Part shown: positions 44,863 through 54,157 of the stretch, piece by piece
Layout: the number at the start of each line of letters is the position of its first letter
How positions within the stretch are numbered: position 1 is the first letter of the stretch
NCBI GenBank assembly: GCA_021325275.1
Contig: JAJPHL010000036.1
Span: forward strand, 62,001 to 126,000
DNA from: Terriglobia bacterium
GTDB taxonomy: Bacteria > Acidobacteriota > Terriglobia > JAJPHL01
Direction: 5' to 3'
Length of the DNA stretch: 64,000 bases
Notes under the pieces: generated by a model
What the model saw: only the letters and a program-made list of their open reading frames with translations
Database searches by the model: none
What the model was told of the DNA's origin: nothing
Program-made: the position numbers and the translations under genes

Positions 44863-45987
44863 ATGGTCCTCATACAGGCGCTACGAAATGCGGCTCGAAA
44901 GTTGGGCGTGGGAAGATTTCTTCTTCAAGTCCACCGGATTCGCAGCAAAGGATTGCGAATGTCGGCGGGCATCGCCTACGTGCGCTGGCTTGTCATGCCG
45001 CGAATCCTCGACGCGCCGCCCATCGCCGCCGGTCACGGCGCGATGGAAGTACACGTCCTGATGCCGAAGCAGCGGTTGCTGGAAACGGCGTGGGCGCTCT
45101 ATTCATTCCTGCGTTGCTCGGCACGGCCGATGCGTGTGGTGGTCCACGATGATGGATCGCTGGACGAAAGTTGCCGCGCCGGCCTCGCAAGACTCTTCCC
45201 AGGCGTCACGATCATCGATCGCGCGGCGGCTGACCGCGCTGTGATCTCGGAATTGCAACAGCGCGGCCTGCCCTTGCTGGCGGAATTGCGCAAGCGCCTG
45301 ATTTTCGCATTGAAGCTGATCGATCCGTTTTTGTTCGGCGCCACCGACTCCTACGTGATCCTGGACTCCGATATTCTTACGTTCCGCCGTCCTACTCAAT
45401 TGATCGATGGACAGGGACATCTCTTCAGCCTCGATCACAATGACTACGGCTACTCGTTTCCGCCTCGCGTCCTGCGTTATCTGTTGGGACGCGATGTCAT
45501 CGAGCGCGTCTGCGCGGGACTGTTGCGCGTTGACCGCGGCGCTTTTTCGCTGGAACGCCTGGAAGAACATTTGCGCGCCACCGATCTTCTCCACGATCCG
45601 CGCGCGAACTTCGTGCACACCGAACAAACGCTCTACGGCTGCGAGATGGCCGTGGAGGGCGCCGCCTGCCTCGATCCCAACGCGTACGCTACGTGGTGGG
45701 ATCCGCACACGCCGCAAATCGCGATGATGCACTATTGCGGCGGCATCGCGTGGTCGCCGCAGTATCACAGTGGATTGCATCGCGTGGCCAACAAGATCGG
45801 GTTGAGTGGGCGCTTCGCGCGTTCGCTCGCCGCGATCACGGGACTGGCACGTGTGCACGATCCGGAAGCGCCGAGCGGCCGGATGCGTCCCGAAGAAATT
45901 GCGTCGTCGCGCGAGGCGCGGCATTTCGCCGAAAGCTGGGCTGCGTGGCAGCCGCAGCCGATTCCGGCCGAGACCACCGGAGACTAG
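44863..45987 (+). CDS. Glycosyltransferase-like protein (GT-A/GT8-type fold)
   Basis: 374 residues. The region around VRWLVMPRI...EVHVLMPKQRLLETAWALY and SARPMRVVVHDDGSLDESC looks like a GT-A nucleotide-binding half, with a DxD in ILDSDILTFRRP and an acceptor part ending near HTEQTLYGCEMAVEGAA. It is not a close match to any named family. The last codon and stop (TAG) fall inside the first 4 bases of an inverted-repeat element (45984-46240), so the end of the protein may have been set by an insertion. Confidence 0.7.
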   Translation: MVLIQALRNAARKLGVGRFLLQVHRIRSKGLRMSAGIAYVRWLVMPRILDAPPIAAGHGAMEVHVLMPKQRLLETAWALYSFLRCSARPMRVVVHDDGSLDESCRAGLARLFPGVTIIDRAAADRAVISELQQRGLPLLAELRKRLIFALKLIDPFLFGATDSYVILDSDILTFRRPTQLIDGQGHLFSLDHNDYGYSFPPRVLRYLLGRDVIERVCAGLLRVDRGAFSLERLEEHLRATDLLHDPRANFVHTEQTLYGCEMAVEGAACLDPNAYATWWDPHTPQIAMMHYCGGIAWSPQYHSGLHRVANKIGLSGRFARSLAAITGLARVHDPEAPSGRMRPEEIASSREARHFAESWAAWQPQPIPAETTGD

Positions 45988-46240
45988 TGGGCTGTCTGCG
46001 AGTAGTCGCTAGGGCATTGGATTGCGCGCGGGGACATGCGCCTTGTATCAGGGCACGGCTTCAGCCGTGCCGACCGCGTTTCATTGATAGTGGGCTTTAG
46101 CCCCTGTGTCAGGTGCGCAGCGGCTAAAGCCGATTCCTCTGCCGCGAGCATGCGGCACGGCTAAAGCCGTGCCCTGATACAAAACCGCGCTCCTTTACGC
46201 GATCGACAGCACTATCGACGACTTACCGACAGCCCACTAG
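45984..46240. mobile_element. MITE-like element with 25-bp inverted ends and internal palindromes
   Basis: The ends CTAGTGGGCTGTC (45984-45996) and GACAGCCCACTAG (46228-46240) are perfect inverted repeats; over 25 bp 21 bases match. Inside are two 20-bp palindromes of the GGCACGGCT/AGCCGTGCC type (46052-46071 and 46154-46173), flanked by TTGTATCAGG and its complement. A GGGCTTTAGCCC (46092-46103) and a CGGCTAAAGCCG (46131-46142) lie in the middle. There is no reading frame. The outermost CTAG may be a duplicated target; it also supplies the stop codon of the preceding gene. Confidence 0.82.
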
Positions 46241-46282
46241 CGCACGCCGAGGCTCCTCACGGTGTGCTACATTCAAGGGGAA

Positions 46283-48043
46283 ATGAAGATCAAGCGTATT
46301 TCCCTGCTCGCATCTCTAGCCTGTGGACTCCTGATTTGTTCCGCCCTCCGCACCGCGCCGCCGGTTTCCGCGGCGAGTCCGCAACCCGTCCGCGCGCGTC
46401 ACGGCATGGTGGTGTCGACGGAGGAAAACGCCTCGCGCGTTGGCATGGAGACGCTGCGACGCGGTGGCAACGCGGTCGACGCGGCGGTCGCCGTGGGCTT
46501 GGCGTTGGCGGTGACGCATCCCACCGCGGGGAATTTGGGCGGCGGCGGATTCATGTTGATCCGCTTCAAAGATGGCCGCGCCACCTTTATTGATTTTCGT
46601 GAACGCGCGCCGGCCGCGGCCAGCCGAACCATGTATCTCGACGCCAACGGCAATCAAACCGGCGATTCCTGGATGAAAGTGGAGAGTTCCGACGGCACGC
46701 GCGAAAGTATGTTGATGGTGGGGCCGCGCGCCTCCGGCATTCCCGGCTCGGTCGCCGGATTCGACTACGCGCGATCGAAATACGGGTCGATGCAATGGGC
46801 CGATCTCGTCGCGCCGGCGGAAAAACTCGCCTCCGAAGGCTTTGTGCTCGACTACGAAACGGCGCGTTCGCTCTCCAGCCAAAACACCCGCCGATTGCTC
46901 GAGCGCTATCCCGATTCCAAACGGATCTTCCTGAAGGAAGGCGGCTATCAGTGGGGCGACACGTTTGTGCAAAAAGACCTCGCCTCGACGCTCGAGATTC
47001 TGCGCAAGAAAGGTCCGCGCGATTTCTACGAAGGAGAGATCGCCCGTCGCCTTGACGCGTTCATGAAAGCGAACAACGGCGCCATTTTCCTCGACGACCT
47101 CAAGAATTACAAAGTGAAGGAACGCGAAGCGCTGCGGGGGACGTATCGGGGATACGAGATCGTTACCGCCCCGCCGCCCAGTTCCGGCGGCGTGGCGATG
47201 ATCGAAATGTTGAACATTTTGGAAGGCGTGCCGATGAAAGAGAACGGCTTCGGATCGGCGAAGTCGGTCCACTGGGCCGCCGAAGCAATGCGCCGCGCCT
47301 TCGCCGATCGCGCCGAGTTCATGGGCGATCCCGATTTCACCAAGCTCCCGGTGAAGGGACTGGTCGACAAGAAGTACGCCGCCGGTTTACGCGCGTCCAT
47401 CGACGTGGATCACGCCGGCAAATCGCAAGACGTGCGCGCCGGCAATCCTGCGCCGTATGAATCGATGGAGACAACGCATTACTCGGTGGTCGACAAAGAC
47501 GGCACGGCGGTTTCGGTTACCTACACGCTGAACGGCGGCTATGGTAGCGGCGTCACGGCGGGAGATTTGGGATTCCTGCTGAACAACGAAATGGACGATT
47601 TCACCGCCGTGCCCGGCAAGCCGAACATGTACGGAGTCTTGCAGAGCGAAGCCAACACGATCGCACCCGGCAAAACGCCGCTCTCCTCGATGACGCCGAC
47701 CGTCGTCACCAAAGACGGTCAGCTAGTGCTCGTGCTCGGCAGCCCCGGCGGTCCCACGATCATCAACACGGTCTTTAACACCGTGGTTAACTTTCTCGAC
47801 TTCGGGATGAACGTACAAGCGGCCGTCGACGCGCCGCGCATTCATCATCAGTGGATGCCCGATCGCCTGCAAATGGAAAACGGTTTTTCGCCCGACACCA
47901 TCGAATTGCTGAAAGCGCGCGGACACAACTTGAGCGTGGGTGCGTCCATCGGCGATTGCAATGCCATCGCCATCGATCCACGGTCGGGCGATTTGCTCGG
48001 TGCCGCCGATTCGCGGCACATGGGTAAAGCCGTGGGATACTAG
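46283..48043 (+). CDS. ggt: Gamma-glutamyltransferase
   Basis: 586 residues from ATG 46283, with AAGGGG upstream. A signal peptide (IKRISLLASLACGLLICSAL) is followed by the conserved large-subunit block (RHGMVVSTEENASRVGMETL, GGNAVDAAVAVGLALAVTHP, GNLGGGGFMLI). Autocleavage should occur before Thr397 in TTHYSVVDKDGTAVSVTYTL, almost identical to the E. coli site. Late substrate motifs are GVLQSEANTIAPGKTPLSSM and LGSPGGPTIINTV. It hydrolyses gamma-glutamyl bonds of glutathione and related compounds in the periplasm. The sugar isomerase gene follows 5 bp later. Confidence 0.95.
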   Translation: MKIKRISLLASLACGLLICSALRTAPPVSAASPQPVRARHGMVVSTEENASRVGMETLRRGGNAVDAAVAVGLALAVTHPTAGNLGGGGFMLIRFKDGRATFIDFRERAPAAASRTMYLDANGNQTGDSWMKVESSDGTRESMLMVGPRASGIPGSVAGFDYARSKYGSMQWADLVAPAEKLASEGFVLDYETARSLSSQNTRRLLERYPDSKRIFLKEGGYQWGDTFVQKDLASTLEILRKKGPRDFYEGEIARRLDAFMKANNGAIFLDDLKNYKVKEREALRGTYRGYEIVTAPPPSSGGVAMIEMLNILEGVPMKENGFGSAKSVHWAAEAMRRAFADRAEFMGDPDFTKLPVKGLVDKKYAAGLRASIDVDHAGKSQDVRAGNPAPYESMETTHYSVVDKDGTAVSVTYTLNGGYGSGVTAGDLGFLLNNEMDDFTAVPGKPNMYGVLQSEANTIAPGKTPLSSMTPTVVTKDGQLVLVLGSPGGPTIINTVFNTVVNFLDFGMNVQAAVDAPRIHHQWMPDRLQMENGFSPDTIELLKARGHNLSVGASIGDCNAIAIDPRSGDLLGAADSRHMGKAVGY

Positions 48044-48048
48044 AAAGG

Positions 48049-48891
48049 ATGAGGCGCGCTCTTTCCACGCACATGTTCATCCGCCAGCGCCTGGGCAGTG
48101 CGATCCTCGATCGCATTTCTCACGCCGGATTTCGGAACGTGGAAATGTTCTGCGCGCGCCAGCACCTGGACTATCAGAACAAAAACCAAGTGCTCGATCT
48201 CGCGGCGTGGTTTGCCGGCAACGAGATGAAGCTGCACTCCATCCATCTGCCGATCTATCGCGACGAGTCATGGGGCAAGAGCGGCCCGCAAGCGCGCCTC
48301 TCCATCACCGAACCCGACAAACTGCGGCGGATCGAGGCGGTGGATGAAATCAAACGCGCGCTGGAACTCGTCGAGAGCATCCCGTGCGCTTACGCGATCC
48401 TGCACATCGGCGCGTCGGACGAAATGAGCAGCGCCAAGAAGCTCGACGCGGCGTTGTGGAGCATCGAGCATTTGCGGTTGTTCGGACGCAATCGCGGCGT
48501 GTCGCTGCTGCTGGAAAACACGCCGAACGAACTTTCCACGCCGGAAAACCTCAACTGGATCGCGCGCGAACTGCGTTTTCCGGACTTGGGTTTTTGCTTC
48601 GACTCCGGTCACGCGCGCATGGGCGGCGATCCGGTCGCCGCGTGGGACCTGATGGCGCCGCACATCCACTCCACGCATCTGCACGACAACGACGGCGTGA
48701 AAGACGATCACCTTTTTCCGGGCGAAGGCTCCATCGATTGGGACGCGCTGCACAGCGCGATGCACGCCACGGAAAACTCCACGAATGAATTTACCTGGAT
48801 GATGGAGATTCACGATCCCAGCGGCAAAGAAGATCCCGTGACGCACGCCTGGGATCTCTTCGAGAAGTGGGAAGCCAAAGTTCACACCTAA
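48049..48891 (+). CDS. Xylose isomerase-like TIM barrel (sugar phosphate isomerase/epimerase family)
   Basis: 280 residues. The pattern of this family is seen in [77 protein letters not shown] and WMMEIHDP, where the Glu, Asp and His residues would bind a divalent metal. The family has aldose isomerases, epimerases and endonuclease IV. The substrate is unknown. It starts 5 bp after ggt and 2 bp before asnS, so it is part of the same operon. Confidence 0.86.
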   Translation: MRRALSTHMFIRQRLGSAILDRISHAGFRNVEMFCARQHLDYQNKNQVLDLAAWFAGNEMKLHSIHLPIYRDESWGKSGPQARLSITEPDKLRRIEAVDEIKRALELVESIPCAYAILHIGASDEMSSAKKLDAALWSIEHLRLFGRNRGVSLLLENTPNELSTPENLNWIARELRFPDLGFCFDSGHARMGGDPVAAWDLMAPHIHSTHLHDNDGVKDDHLFPGEGSIDWDALHSAMHATENSTNEFTWMMEIHDPSGKEDPVTHAWDLFEKWEAKVHT

Positions 48892-48893
48892 AC

Positions 48894-50195
48894 ATGACAA
48901 CAGCGACGATCGGCGGTATCGGCAAATTCGACGGCCAGGAAGTCACGATTCAAGGCTGGCTCTACAACCTGCGCGAAGCGGGCAAACTTTTGTTTCCGCA
49001 ATTTCGCGACGGCACGGGCGTGATCCAAGGCGTGGTGGTGAAGAAGGAAACGCCGGAAGTTTTCGAGACGGTGAAGCATTTGACGCAGGAAACGTCGATG
49101 CGCGTCACCGGAAAAGTCCGCGCCGATGCGCGCGCGCCCGGCGGATACGAAATGCAGGTGACCGGCGTGGAAGTCCTCCAGAGAATTCCGCCAGAAGATC
49201 CGTATCCGATTACGCACAAAGAGCACGGTCCCGATTTCTTGCTGGAGCGCCGGCATCTTTGGATTCGCACGCCGCGGCAAAACGCGATTCTGCGCATCCG
49301 CCATGAAGTGATCCGCGCGGTGCGCGATTGTCTCGATGGCGAAGGCTTTATTCTCGTCGACACGCCGATCTTCACGCCGGCCGCGTGCGAAGGCACCACG
49401 ACGTTGTTTGAATGCGACTACTTCGACGAAGGCAAGGCGTACCTGACGCAATCGGGACAGCTTTACAATGAAGCGACCTCGGCGGCGCTCGGAAAAACGT
49501 ACTGCTTCGGTCCCACGTTTCGCGCGGAAAAATCGAAAACACGCCGCCATCTGACGGAATTTTGGATGGTGGAGCCGGAAATGTCCTACGCCGGCATCGA
49601 CGACGTGATGGATTTGTGCGAACGCTTCGTTAGCTTCATCGTGGGGCGCGTGCTGGAGCGCCGCGCCGCGGATCTTGCGACGTTGGGCCGCGATCTCTCG
49701 AAGTTGCAGACCGTGCTGACGCCGTTTCCGCGGATTTCCTACGACGACGCCGTGGCCATCCTCAAGCGCAAAGGCAGCGCCATCGAGTGGGGCGGCGATT
49801 TCGGCAACGCCGACGAAACGCTGCTCGGCGAAGAATTCGATCGTCCCGTGATGGTGCATCGTTATCCGGCGGCGATCAAGGCTTTTTACATGCAACCCGA
49901 TGCGGACCGCCCCGAACTGGCGTTAGGCGTCGATGTGCTCGCACCTGAAGGCTACGGTGAAATCATCGGCGGCGGACAGCGCATTCACGACTACGATTTG
50001 CTGATGTCGCGCATCAAGGAACACGGGCTTCCGCCCGAAGCTTTCGCCTGGTATCTCGACTTGCGGAAATATGGCAGCGTACCGCACGCGGGATTCGGCA
50101 TGGGGATCGAGCGCGTGGTTTCGTGGATTTGCGGTCTCGAGCATTTGCGCGAAGCGATCGCGTTTCCGCGCATGCTGTATCGCATCTACCCGTAA
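48894..50195 (+). CDS. asnS: Asparaginyl-tRNA synthetase
   Basis: 433 residues from ATG 48894. An N-terminal OB domain ([34 protein letters not shown]) binds the anticodon and the C-terminal class II catalytic domain has [53 protein letters not shown] and [10 protein letters not shown] (motif 3). The presence of Asp-type residues in place of Lys-type and the overall length fit AsnRS rather than AspRS. It charges tRNA-Asn directly. Arginase and ddl follow closely. Confidence 0.93.
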   Translation: MTTATIGGIGKFDGQEVTIQGWLYNLREAGKLLFPQFRDGTGVIQGVVVKKETPEVFETVKHLTQETSMRVTGKVRADARAPGGYEMQVTGVEVLQRIPPEDPYPITHKEHGPDFLLERRHLWIRTPRQNAILRIRHEVIRAVRDCLDGEGFILVDTPIFTPAACEGTTTLFECDYFDEGKAYLTQSGQLYNEATSAALGKTYCFGPTFRAEKSKTRRHLTEFWMVEPEMSYAGIDDVMDLCERFVSFIVGRVLERRAADLATLGRDLSKLQTVLTPFPRISYDDAVAILKRKGSAIEWGGDFGNADETLLGEEFDRPVMVHRYPAAIKAFYMQPDADRPELALGVDVLAPEGYGEIIGGGQRIHDYDLLMSRIKEHGLPPEAFAWYLDLRKYGSVPHAGFGMGIERVVSWICGLEHLREAIAFPRMLYRIYP

Positions 50196-50207
50196 CCGGT
50201 GATTGCG

Positions 50208-51122
50208 ATGCCCGAACGGAAAATCAAAATCATCGGCGTGCCGCTCGACCTCGGCCAAGGACGCCGCGGCGTCGACATGGGACCGTCGGCCATGCGCGTC
50301 GCGGGACTTAACGCTCGCATCCGCGAGCTTGGTTATAGCGTGGAGGACGCCGGCAATGTCCCGGTGGCCATCGCGGAAACGAAAGCGCCCGGCGATCCCA
50401 AGGCGAAATATCTGCCCCAAGTCGCGGAGACATGCCGCAAGCACGCCGTGTGGATCGACGGAATCCTGCGCGGCGGATTTCTGCCGCTGGTGCTGGGCGG
50501 CGATCACTCCATCGCCGTGGGAACGGTGGCGGGCGTCTCCAATTTCTATCGCAAGAAGAAAAAGAAAATCGGATTGCTGTGGATCGACGCGCACGCCGAC
50601 GCCAACACGCCGGAGACGACGCCGAGCGGCAATATTCACGGCATGCCGCTCGCGTGTTGCTTGGGGCTGGGGCCGGTGGAGCTTTCCGGAATTTTCGGAT
50701 ACGCACCGAAGGTCGCCGCCGATAACGTCGCATTGATCGGCGCGCGCGATCTCGACGAGGGCGAGAAGCGCATCTTACGCGAACAGGGCGTTCACGTGTT
50801 CACGATGCGCGATATCGATGAACGCGGCATGCGCGCCGTGATGGGTCAAGCGATTCGCGCGGCGTCGCACGGCACGGCGGGATTTTGCGTGAGCTTCGAC
50901 ATGGATGCCGTCGATCCGGCGTCCGCGCCCGGCGTCGGCACGCCCGTTCCCGGCGGACTCAGCTATCGCGAGGCGCATCTGGCGATGGAAACGATCGCCG
51001 ACACGGGCAAAATGATTTCGCTGGAGCTTGTGGAAGTGAATCCGGTGATCGACACCGCCAACAAGACCGCGAATCTCGGCGTGGAATTGGCGCTGTCCGC
51101 GCTTGGAAAGAAGATTTTATGA
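50208..51122 (+). CDS. Arginase
   Basis: 304 residues from ATG 50208 (GTG 50199 is an alternative). The arginase signature is complete: [34 protein letters not shown] and [17 protein letters not shown], which supply the Mn ligands. It opens with [20 protein letters not shown], the usual arginase N-terminus. It turns arginine into ornithine and urea. Its stop overlaps the ddl start by 4 bp. The ligand motifs favour arginase over agmatinase. Confidence 0.92.
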   Translation: MPERKIKIIGVPLDLGQGRRGVDMGPSAMRVAGLNARIRELGYSVEDAGNVPVAIAETKAPGDPKAKYLPQVAETCRKHAVWIDGILRGGFLPLVLGGDHSIAVGTVAGVSNFYRKKKKKIGLLWIDAHADANTPETTPSGNIHGMPLACCLGLGPVELSGIFGYAPKVAADNVALIGARDLDEGEKRILREQGVHVFTMRDIDERGMRAVMGQAIRAASHGTAGFCVSFDMDAVDPASAPGVGTPVPGGLSYREAHLAMETIADTGKMISLELVEVNPVIDTANKTANLGVELALSALGKKIL

Positions 51123-52177
51123 AAAAACTTCGCGTGGGCATTCTGTTCGGCGGCAAATCGGGCGAGCACGAAGTGTCGTTGCGCTCCGCGGCGTCGGTTG
51201 CGGCGGCGCTCGACAAATCGAAGTACGACGTGATTCCCATCGGTATCACCAAAGAAGGACATTGGCTCAGCTCCGGCGAATCCCGCAAGCTTCTGCCTCA
51301 AGCCGGTGAAGCGGTTTCTCAAGAAACGGCGCTCGAGCTTTCCTGCGATCCCACGGCGGCGCAACCGGTGGACGTGGTTTTTCCCGTGCTCCATGGAACC
51401 TATGGGGAAGACGGAACCGTGCAAGGCTTGCTCGAGATGGCGGGACTTCCTTACGTTGGCTCGGGCGTCTTAGGCTCGGCGGCGGGCATGGACAAAGATG
51501 TAATGAAGCGCTTGTTTCGCGACAACGGACTCCCCGTGGTCGAGTGGATTTTGGTCCTGCGCAGCGAACTGCAGGCGAACTCGGCGGCGGTGCGCGAGAA
51601 ATCCGAGCGGGCGTTTGGCTATCCCGTCTTCGTCAAGCCGGCGAATCTCGGATCGTCGGTGGGCGTCAGCAAAGCACGCGACGCTGAAGAACTCGACGCC
51701 GCGCTGGAACTCGCGGCCTCGTTTGACCGTCGAATCATAGTAGAGCGTTCTGTGGACGCGCGCGAACTGGAGTGTGCGGTGCTCGGCAACGACAATCCGA
51801 TCGCTTCGGTCCCCGGCGAAGTTGTGCCGGCCGGCGATTTTTACGATTACGAAGCGAAATACATTCGCGACGATGCCCGCTTGCTGATTCCCGCGCCGCT
51901 CGCGCCGGAAGAGTCGGCGAAGGTGCGCGACTTGGCGTGCCGGGCGTTTCTGGCGATCGATGGCGCGGGCATGGCGCGCGTGGATTGCTTCCTGGAACGC
52001 AGTTCCGGCAAAATCTGGTTGAATGAGATCAACACAATTCCGGGATTCACGTCGATCAGCATGTATCCCAAGCTCTGGGAAGCGACGGGGATTCCATATT
52101 CCGAACTGCTCGACCGTTTGATCGCCCTGGCGCTCGAGCGTCACGAAGAAAAGAGGCGAACCCAATATGTTCGATAA
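51119..52177 (+). CDS. ddl: D-alanine-D-alanine ligase
   Basis: 352 residues. The first domain begins [19 protein letters not shown]; the ATP-grasp domain has [58 protein letters not shown] and ends [15 protein letters not shown], with the Mg-binding Glu/Asn. It makes the D-Ala-D-Ala dipeptide used in peptidoglycan. The ATG is in the arginase stop (ATGA), and a small membrane protein starts 11 bp before its stop. The Ser/Gly residues next to the ligand site look normal, with no sign of a D-lactate ligase type. Confidence 0.95.
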   Translation: MKKLRVGILFGGKSGEHEVSLRSAASVAAALDKSKYDVIPIGITKEGHWLSSGESRKLLPQAGEAVSQETALELSCDPTAAQPVDVVFPVLHGTYGEDGTVQGLLEMAGLPYVGSGVLGSAAGMDKDVMKRLFRDNGLPVVEWILVLRSELQANSAAVREKSERAFGYPVFVKPANLGSSVGVSKARDAEELDAALELAASFDRRIIVERSVDARELECAVLGNDNPIASVPGEVVPAGDFYDYEAKYIRDDARLLIPAPLAPEESAKVRDLACRAFLAIDGAGMARVDCFLERSSGKIWLNEINTIPGFTSISMYPKLWEATGIPYSELLDRLIALALERHEEKRRTQYVR

Positions 52178-52565
52178 CATCAAACCACTCGATCAAAAAT
52201 GGGAGCGGCGGAAAAAACAGATTTGGATTGCGATTGCCGTCTTCATCGTGCTCGCGCCGCTGTGTTACTACGAGTTCAAGAACTGGCCCGAGGAACACGC
52301 CGCGACAAAGTTCCTGACCGCGCTGGAAAGCGGACAGTATCAAGAGGCGTATACGCTGTGGCATCCCGCGCCGTCGTACAAAATGGCGGACTTCATGCAA
52401 GACTGGGGCGACAAGAGTCCTTTCGGCAAGGTGACGGATTTCAAAATCACCAAGTCGCACGAGCGCGGCAGCGGCGTGATCATCACCGTCTCGATCAATC
52501 AGGGCAAGGAAGCGCGAATCTGGGTGGAGAAGAAAGACAAGAGCCTGGGCTTTCCGCCGTATTGA
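52167..52565 (+). CDS. Small membrane-anchored protein of unknown function
   Basis: 132 residues. One helix near the N-terminus ([19 protein letters not shown], about 19-37) is followed by a folded outer part ([20 protein letters not shown], then [20 protein letters not shown]) that recalls DUF4878- or NTF2-like lumenal domains. It overlaps ddl by 11 bp and is likely part of that operon; a role in the envelope is possible but unproved. The next gene is convergent, with a 9-bp gap. Confidence 0.72.
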   Translation: MFDNIKPLDQKWERRKKQIWIAIAVFIVLAPLCYYEFKNWPEEHAATKFLTALESGQYQEAYTLWHPAPSYKMADFMQDWGDKSPFGKVTDFKITKSHERGSGVIITVSINQGKEARIWVEKKDKSLGFPPY

Positions 52566-52574
52566 TCCGGCGGA

Positions 52575-53063
52575 TCAATCCTTCCAGGCCCCCAGCAAGC
52601 GCCGCACCACGACCAACTCGCCGTAGTGATATGCGTTGTGATCCGCCAGCACCAGCGCCTCTCGCAGCACCGTTTGTCCCGAGCCGTGCGCGATTTTCTC
52701 GAACAAATCGGTTTCCGGATTCGCGACCAGTTCGCACATTGCTTTTAAATCGGCGCGAAACGCCGCGGCACTCTTGTTCCACGCCGCGCCCGAGGGTGGC
52801 GCGGGGGTCTTCGGCCAATATCCAGAGGGCCAATCGGGCGAGACATGTCTGGCGTCGCGCGTGAACTCCAGAATGTCCCACGTGGCGATGCGCAAATGTT
52901 CAAGTACTTCCCACAGCGAATGCGCGGCACGATTTCCCGATGACTGCGGACGCTTGCCGCGCAGTTTCACAGGAATGTTTTTGATCGCGCCTTCGAAATC
53001 CACGTGCGCGTTCTTGGCAGTGAGCAGGGTTACAACGTGATCGCGAAGGGCTTGGTCGTTCAT
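52575..53063 (-). CDS. DinB/YfiT-like four-helix protein
   Basis: 162 residues. The DinB-type fold is indicated by AHSLWEVLEHLRIATWDILE (first His ligand), PAPPSGAAWNKSAAAFRADL and LADHNAYHYGELVVVRRLLG (the second and third His ligands). Such proteins bind a divalent metal and are often thiol-dependent transferases or of unknown function. It lies 5 bp from the PilZ gene on the same strand, and the two may share a transcript. Confidence 0.85.
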   Translation of the reverse strand: MNDQALRDHVVTLLTAKNAHVDFEGAIKNIPVKLRGKRPQSSGNRAAHSLWEVLEHLRIATWDILEFTRDARHVSPDWPSGYWPKTPAPPSGAAWNKSAAAFRADLKAMCELVANPETDLFEKIAHGSGQTVLREALVLADHNAYHYGELVVVRRLLGAWKD

Positions 53064-53068
53064 ACGTC

Positions 53069-53410
53069 CTAAGATGTCCCGGCGGCGTTGGCGGATTCAG
53101 GATTTGTCGCGAGGTACTCGGCGAGGCGCTGCTGGTCGGCCGCTTGAATCTCCACGAACTCCACGCCGCAGCCTTTTTCCACCACGGAGTGGCGAATCAT
53201 ACCGCGCACTTCGATTTGTCCGCGGCTTTCGAGATCGAACACCAGGCGAGCCATCGTTCCCACCGGAAGAACTTGCGCGGAGAGTAGCATGATGCCGCCG
53301 CGCGAAATATTCGCGGCCTGCATCTCGAACGTATTTCCCGCCGCTTCGCACGTCACTGGAAAACGTACTCTGTGGCGTGGAGTACTGCGGGCGTTCGGTG
53401 CGGCATCCAT
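53069..53410 (-). CDS. PilZ domain protein
   Basis: 113 residues. PRHRVRFPV gives the RxxxR motif and AANISRGGIMLLS gives the [D/N]xSxxG motif, so both c-di-GMP binding elements are present. The domain fills the protein. It probably responds to cyclic di-GMP, though no partner is encoded nearby. TAACTT lies six bases before the ATG. Confidence 0.9.
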   Translation of the reverse strand: MDAAPNARSTPRHRVRFPVTCEAAGNTFEMQAANISRGGIMLLSAQVLPVGTMARLVFDLESRGQIEVRGMIRHSVVEKGCGVEFVEIQAADQQRLAEYLATNPESANAAGTS

Positions 53411-53416
53411 GGGAGG

Positions 53417-53422
53417 AAGTTA
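53417..53422 (-). promoter_or_regulatory. -10 box (TAACTT), PilZ gene
   Basis: TAACTT on the minus strand, six bases before ATG 53410. The intervening bases are TCC-rich and do not resemble a ribosome site. Confidence 0.4.
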
Positions 53423-53429
53423 GCACGTT

Positions 53430-54134
53430 TTACTTCAAATGTGCGGACAATGCGGAGAGACGGTCGATCAAAAGATCGGGAGGGTGCGCGTTGAACGATT
53501 CCGCTTGAAAGCCGTACGTCACGCCGCACGTCCACACGCCGGCGTTGCGTCCCGTGATCACGTCAACGGATGAATCGCCGACCATCAGCGCTTGCTTCGG
53601 CTGAAGTTCGGTCTTTTTCAGCATCGTGACGATTCCGATGGGATTCGGTTTTTTCTCCTCGAAACTCATCGTGCCCTCGAGATGCGGCGGACCCGGCAAT
53701 GGTCCGCGCGCGCCGTAGATGAATCGGAACATTTCGACGACTTCGAGAGCCGCGAGAATGTCGCGGCTGATGCGCACGGGCTTGTTGGTCAGCACGCCGA
53801 GGATGAATCCGCGCGCATACAGCGCGCGGATGGCATCGAAGGTGCCCGGATAAAGCTTGGTGTTTTCGAGCGAATGCTTGCGGTAGTAGTGAACAAAGAA
53901 TTCCAGCGAGTGGCGGAACCGCGCCGGGTCGGTGGATTGATTCGGCACGGCCATGCGCACCAACTCCGTGGCGCCGCGACCAACCATCGAGGCCACTTCC
54001 GCTTTGGTGATCGGCGGCAATCCGGCGTCGGCGCGCGTGGCGTTCACCGCGACGGCGAGATCCTGTTCGGAGTCGATCAACGTGCCGTCCAAATCGAAGA
54101 TCAGGAGGCGGATGCCGGGAGCGAGCGAATTCAT
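53430..54134 (-). CDS. gph: HAD family phosphatase, phosphoglycolate phosphatase-like
   Basis: 234 residues. The HAD motifs are LLIFDLDGTLIDSEQDLAVA (motif I), FILGVLTNKPVRISRDIL (motif II, Thr/Asn) and PKQALMVGDSSVDVITGRNA (motif III/IV). The insert and its length fit phosphoglycolate phosphatase, which removes phosphate from 2-phosphoglycolate. Related enzymes act on other phosphates, so the substrate is likely but not certain. The start is 23 bp from the divergent DUF1015 start. Confidence 0.87.
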   Translation of the reverse strand: MNSLAPGIRLLIFDLDGTLIDSEQDLAVAVNATRADAGLPPITKAEVASMVGRGATELVRMAVPNQSTDPARFRHSLEFFVHYYRKHSLENTKLYPGTFDAIRALYARGFILGVLTNKPVRISRDILAALEVVEMFRFIYGARGPLPGPPHLEGTMSFEEKKPNPIGIVTMLKKTELQPKQALMVGDSSVDVITGRNAGVWTCGVTYGFQAESFNAHPPDLLIDRLSALSAHLK

Positions 54135-54139
54135 CGAGT

Positions 54140-54149
54140 AGAATAAAGT
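54140..54149. promoter_or_regulatory. Overlapping divergent -10 boxes
   Basis: TATTCT on the minus strand (54145-54140, 5 nt before ATG 54134) overlaps TAAAGT on the plus strand (54144-54149, 8 nt before ATG 54158). Only 23 bp separate the two start codons, so the -35 of each promoter must lie in the opposite gene. Confidence 0.45.
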
Positions 54150-54157
54150 TTACACCA

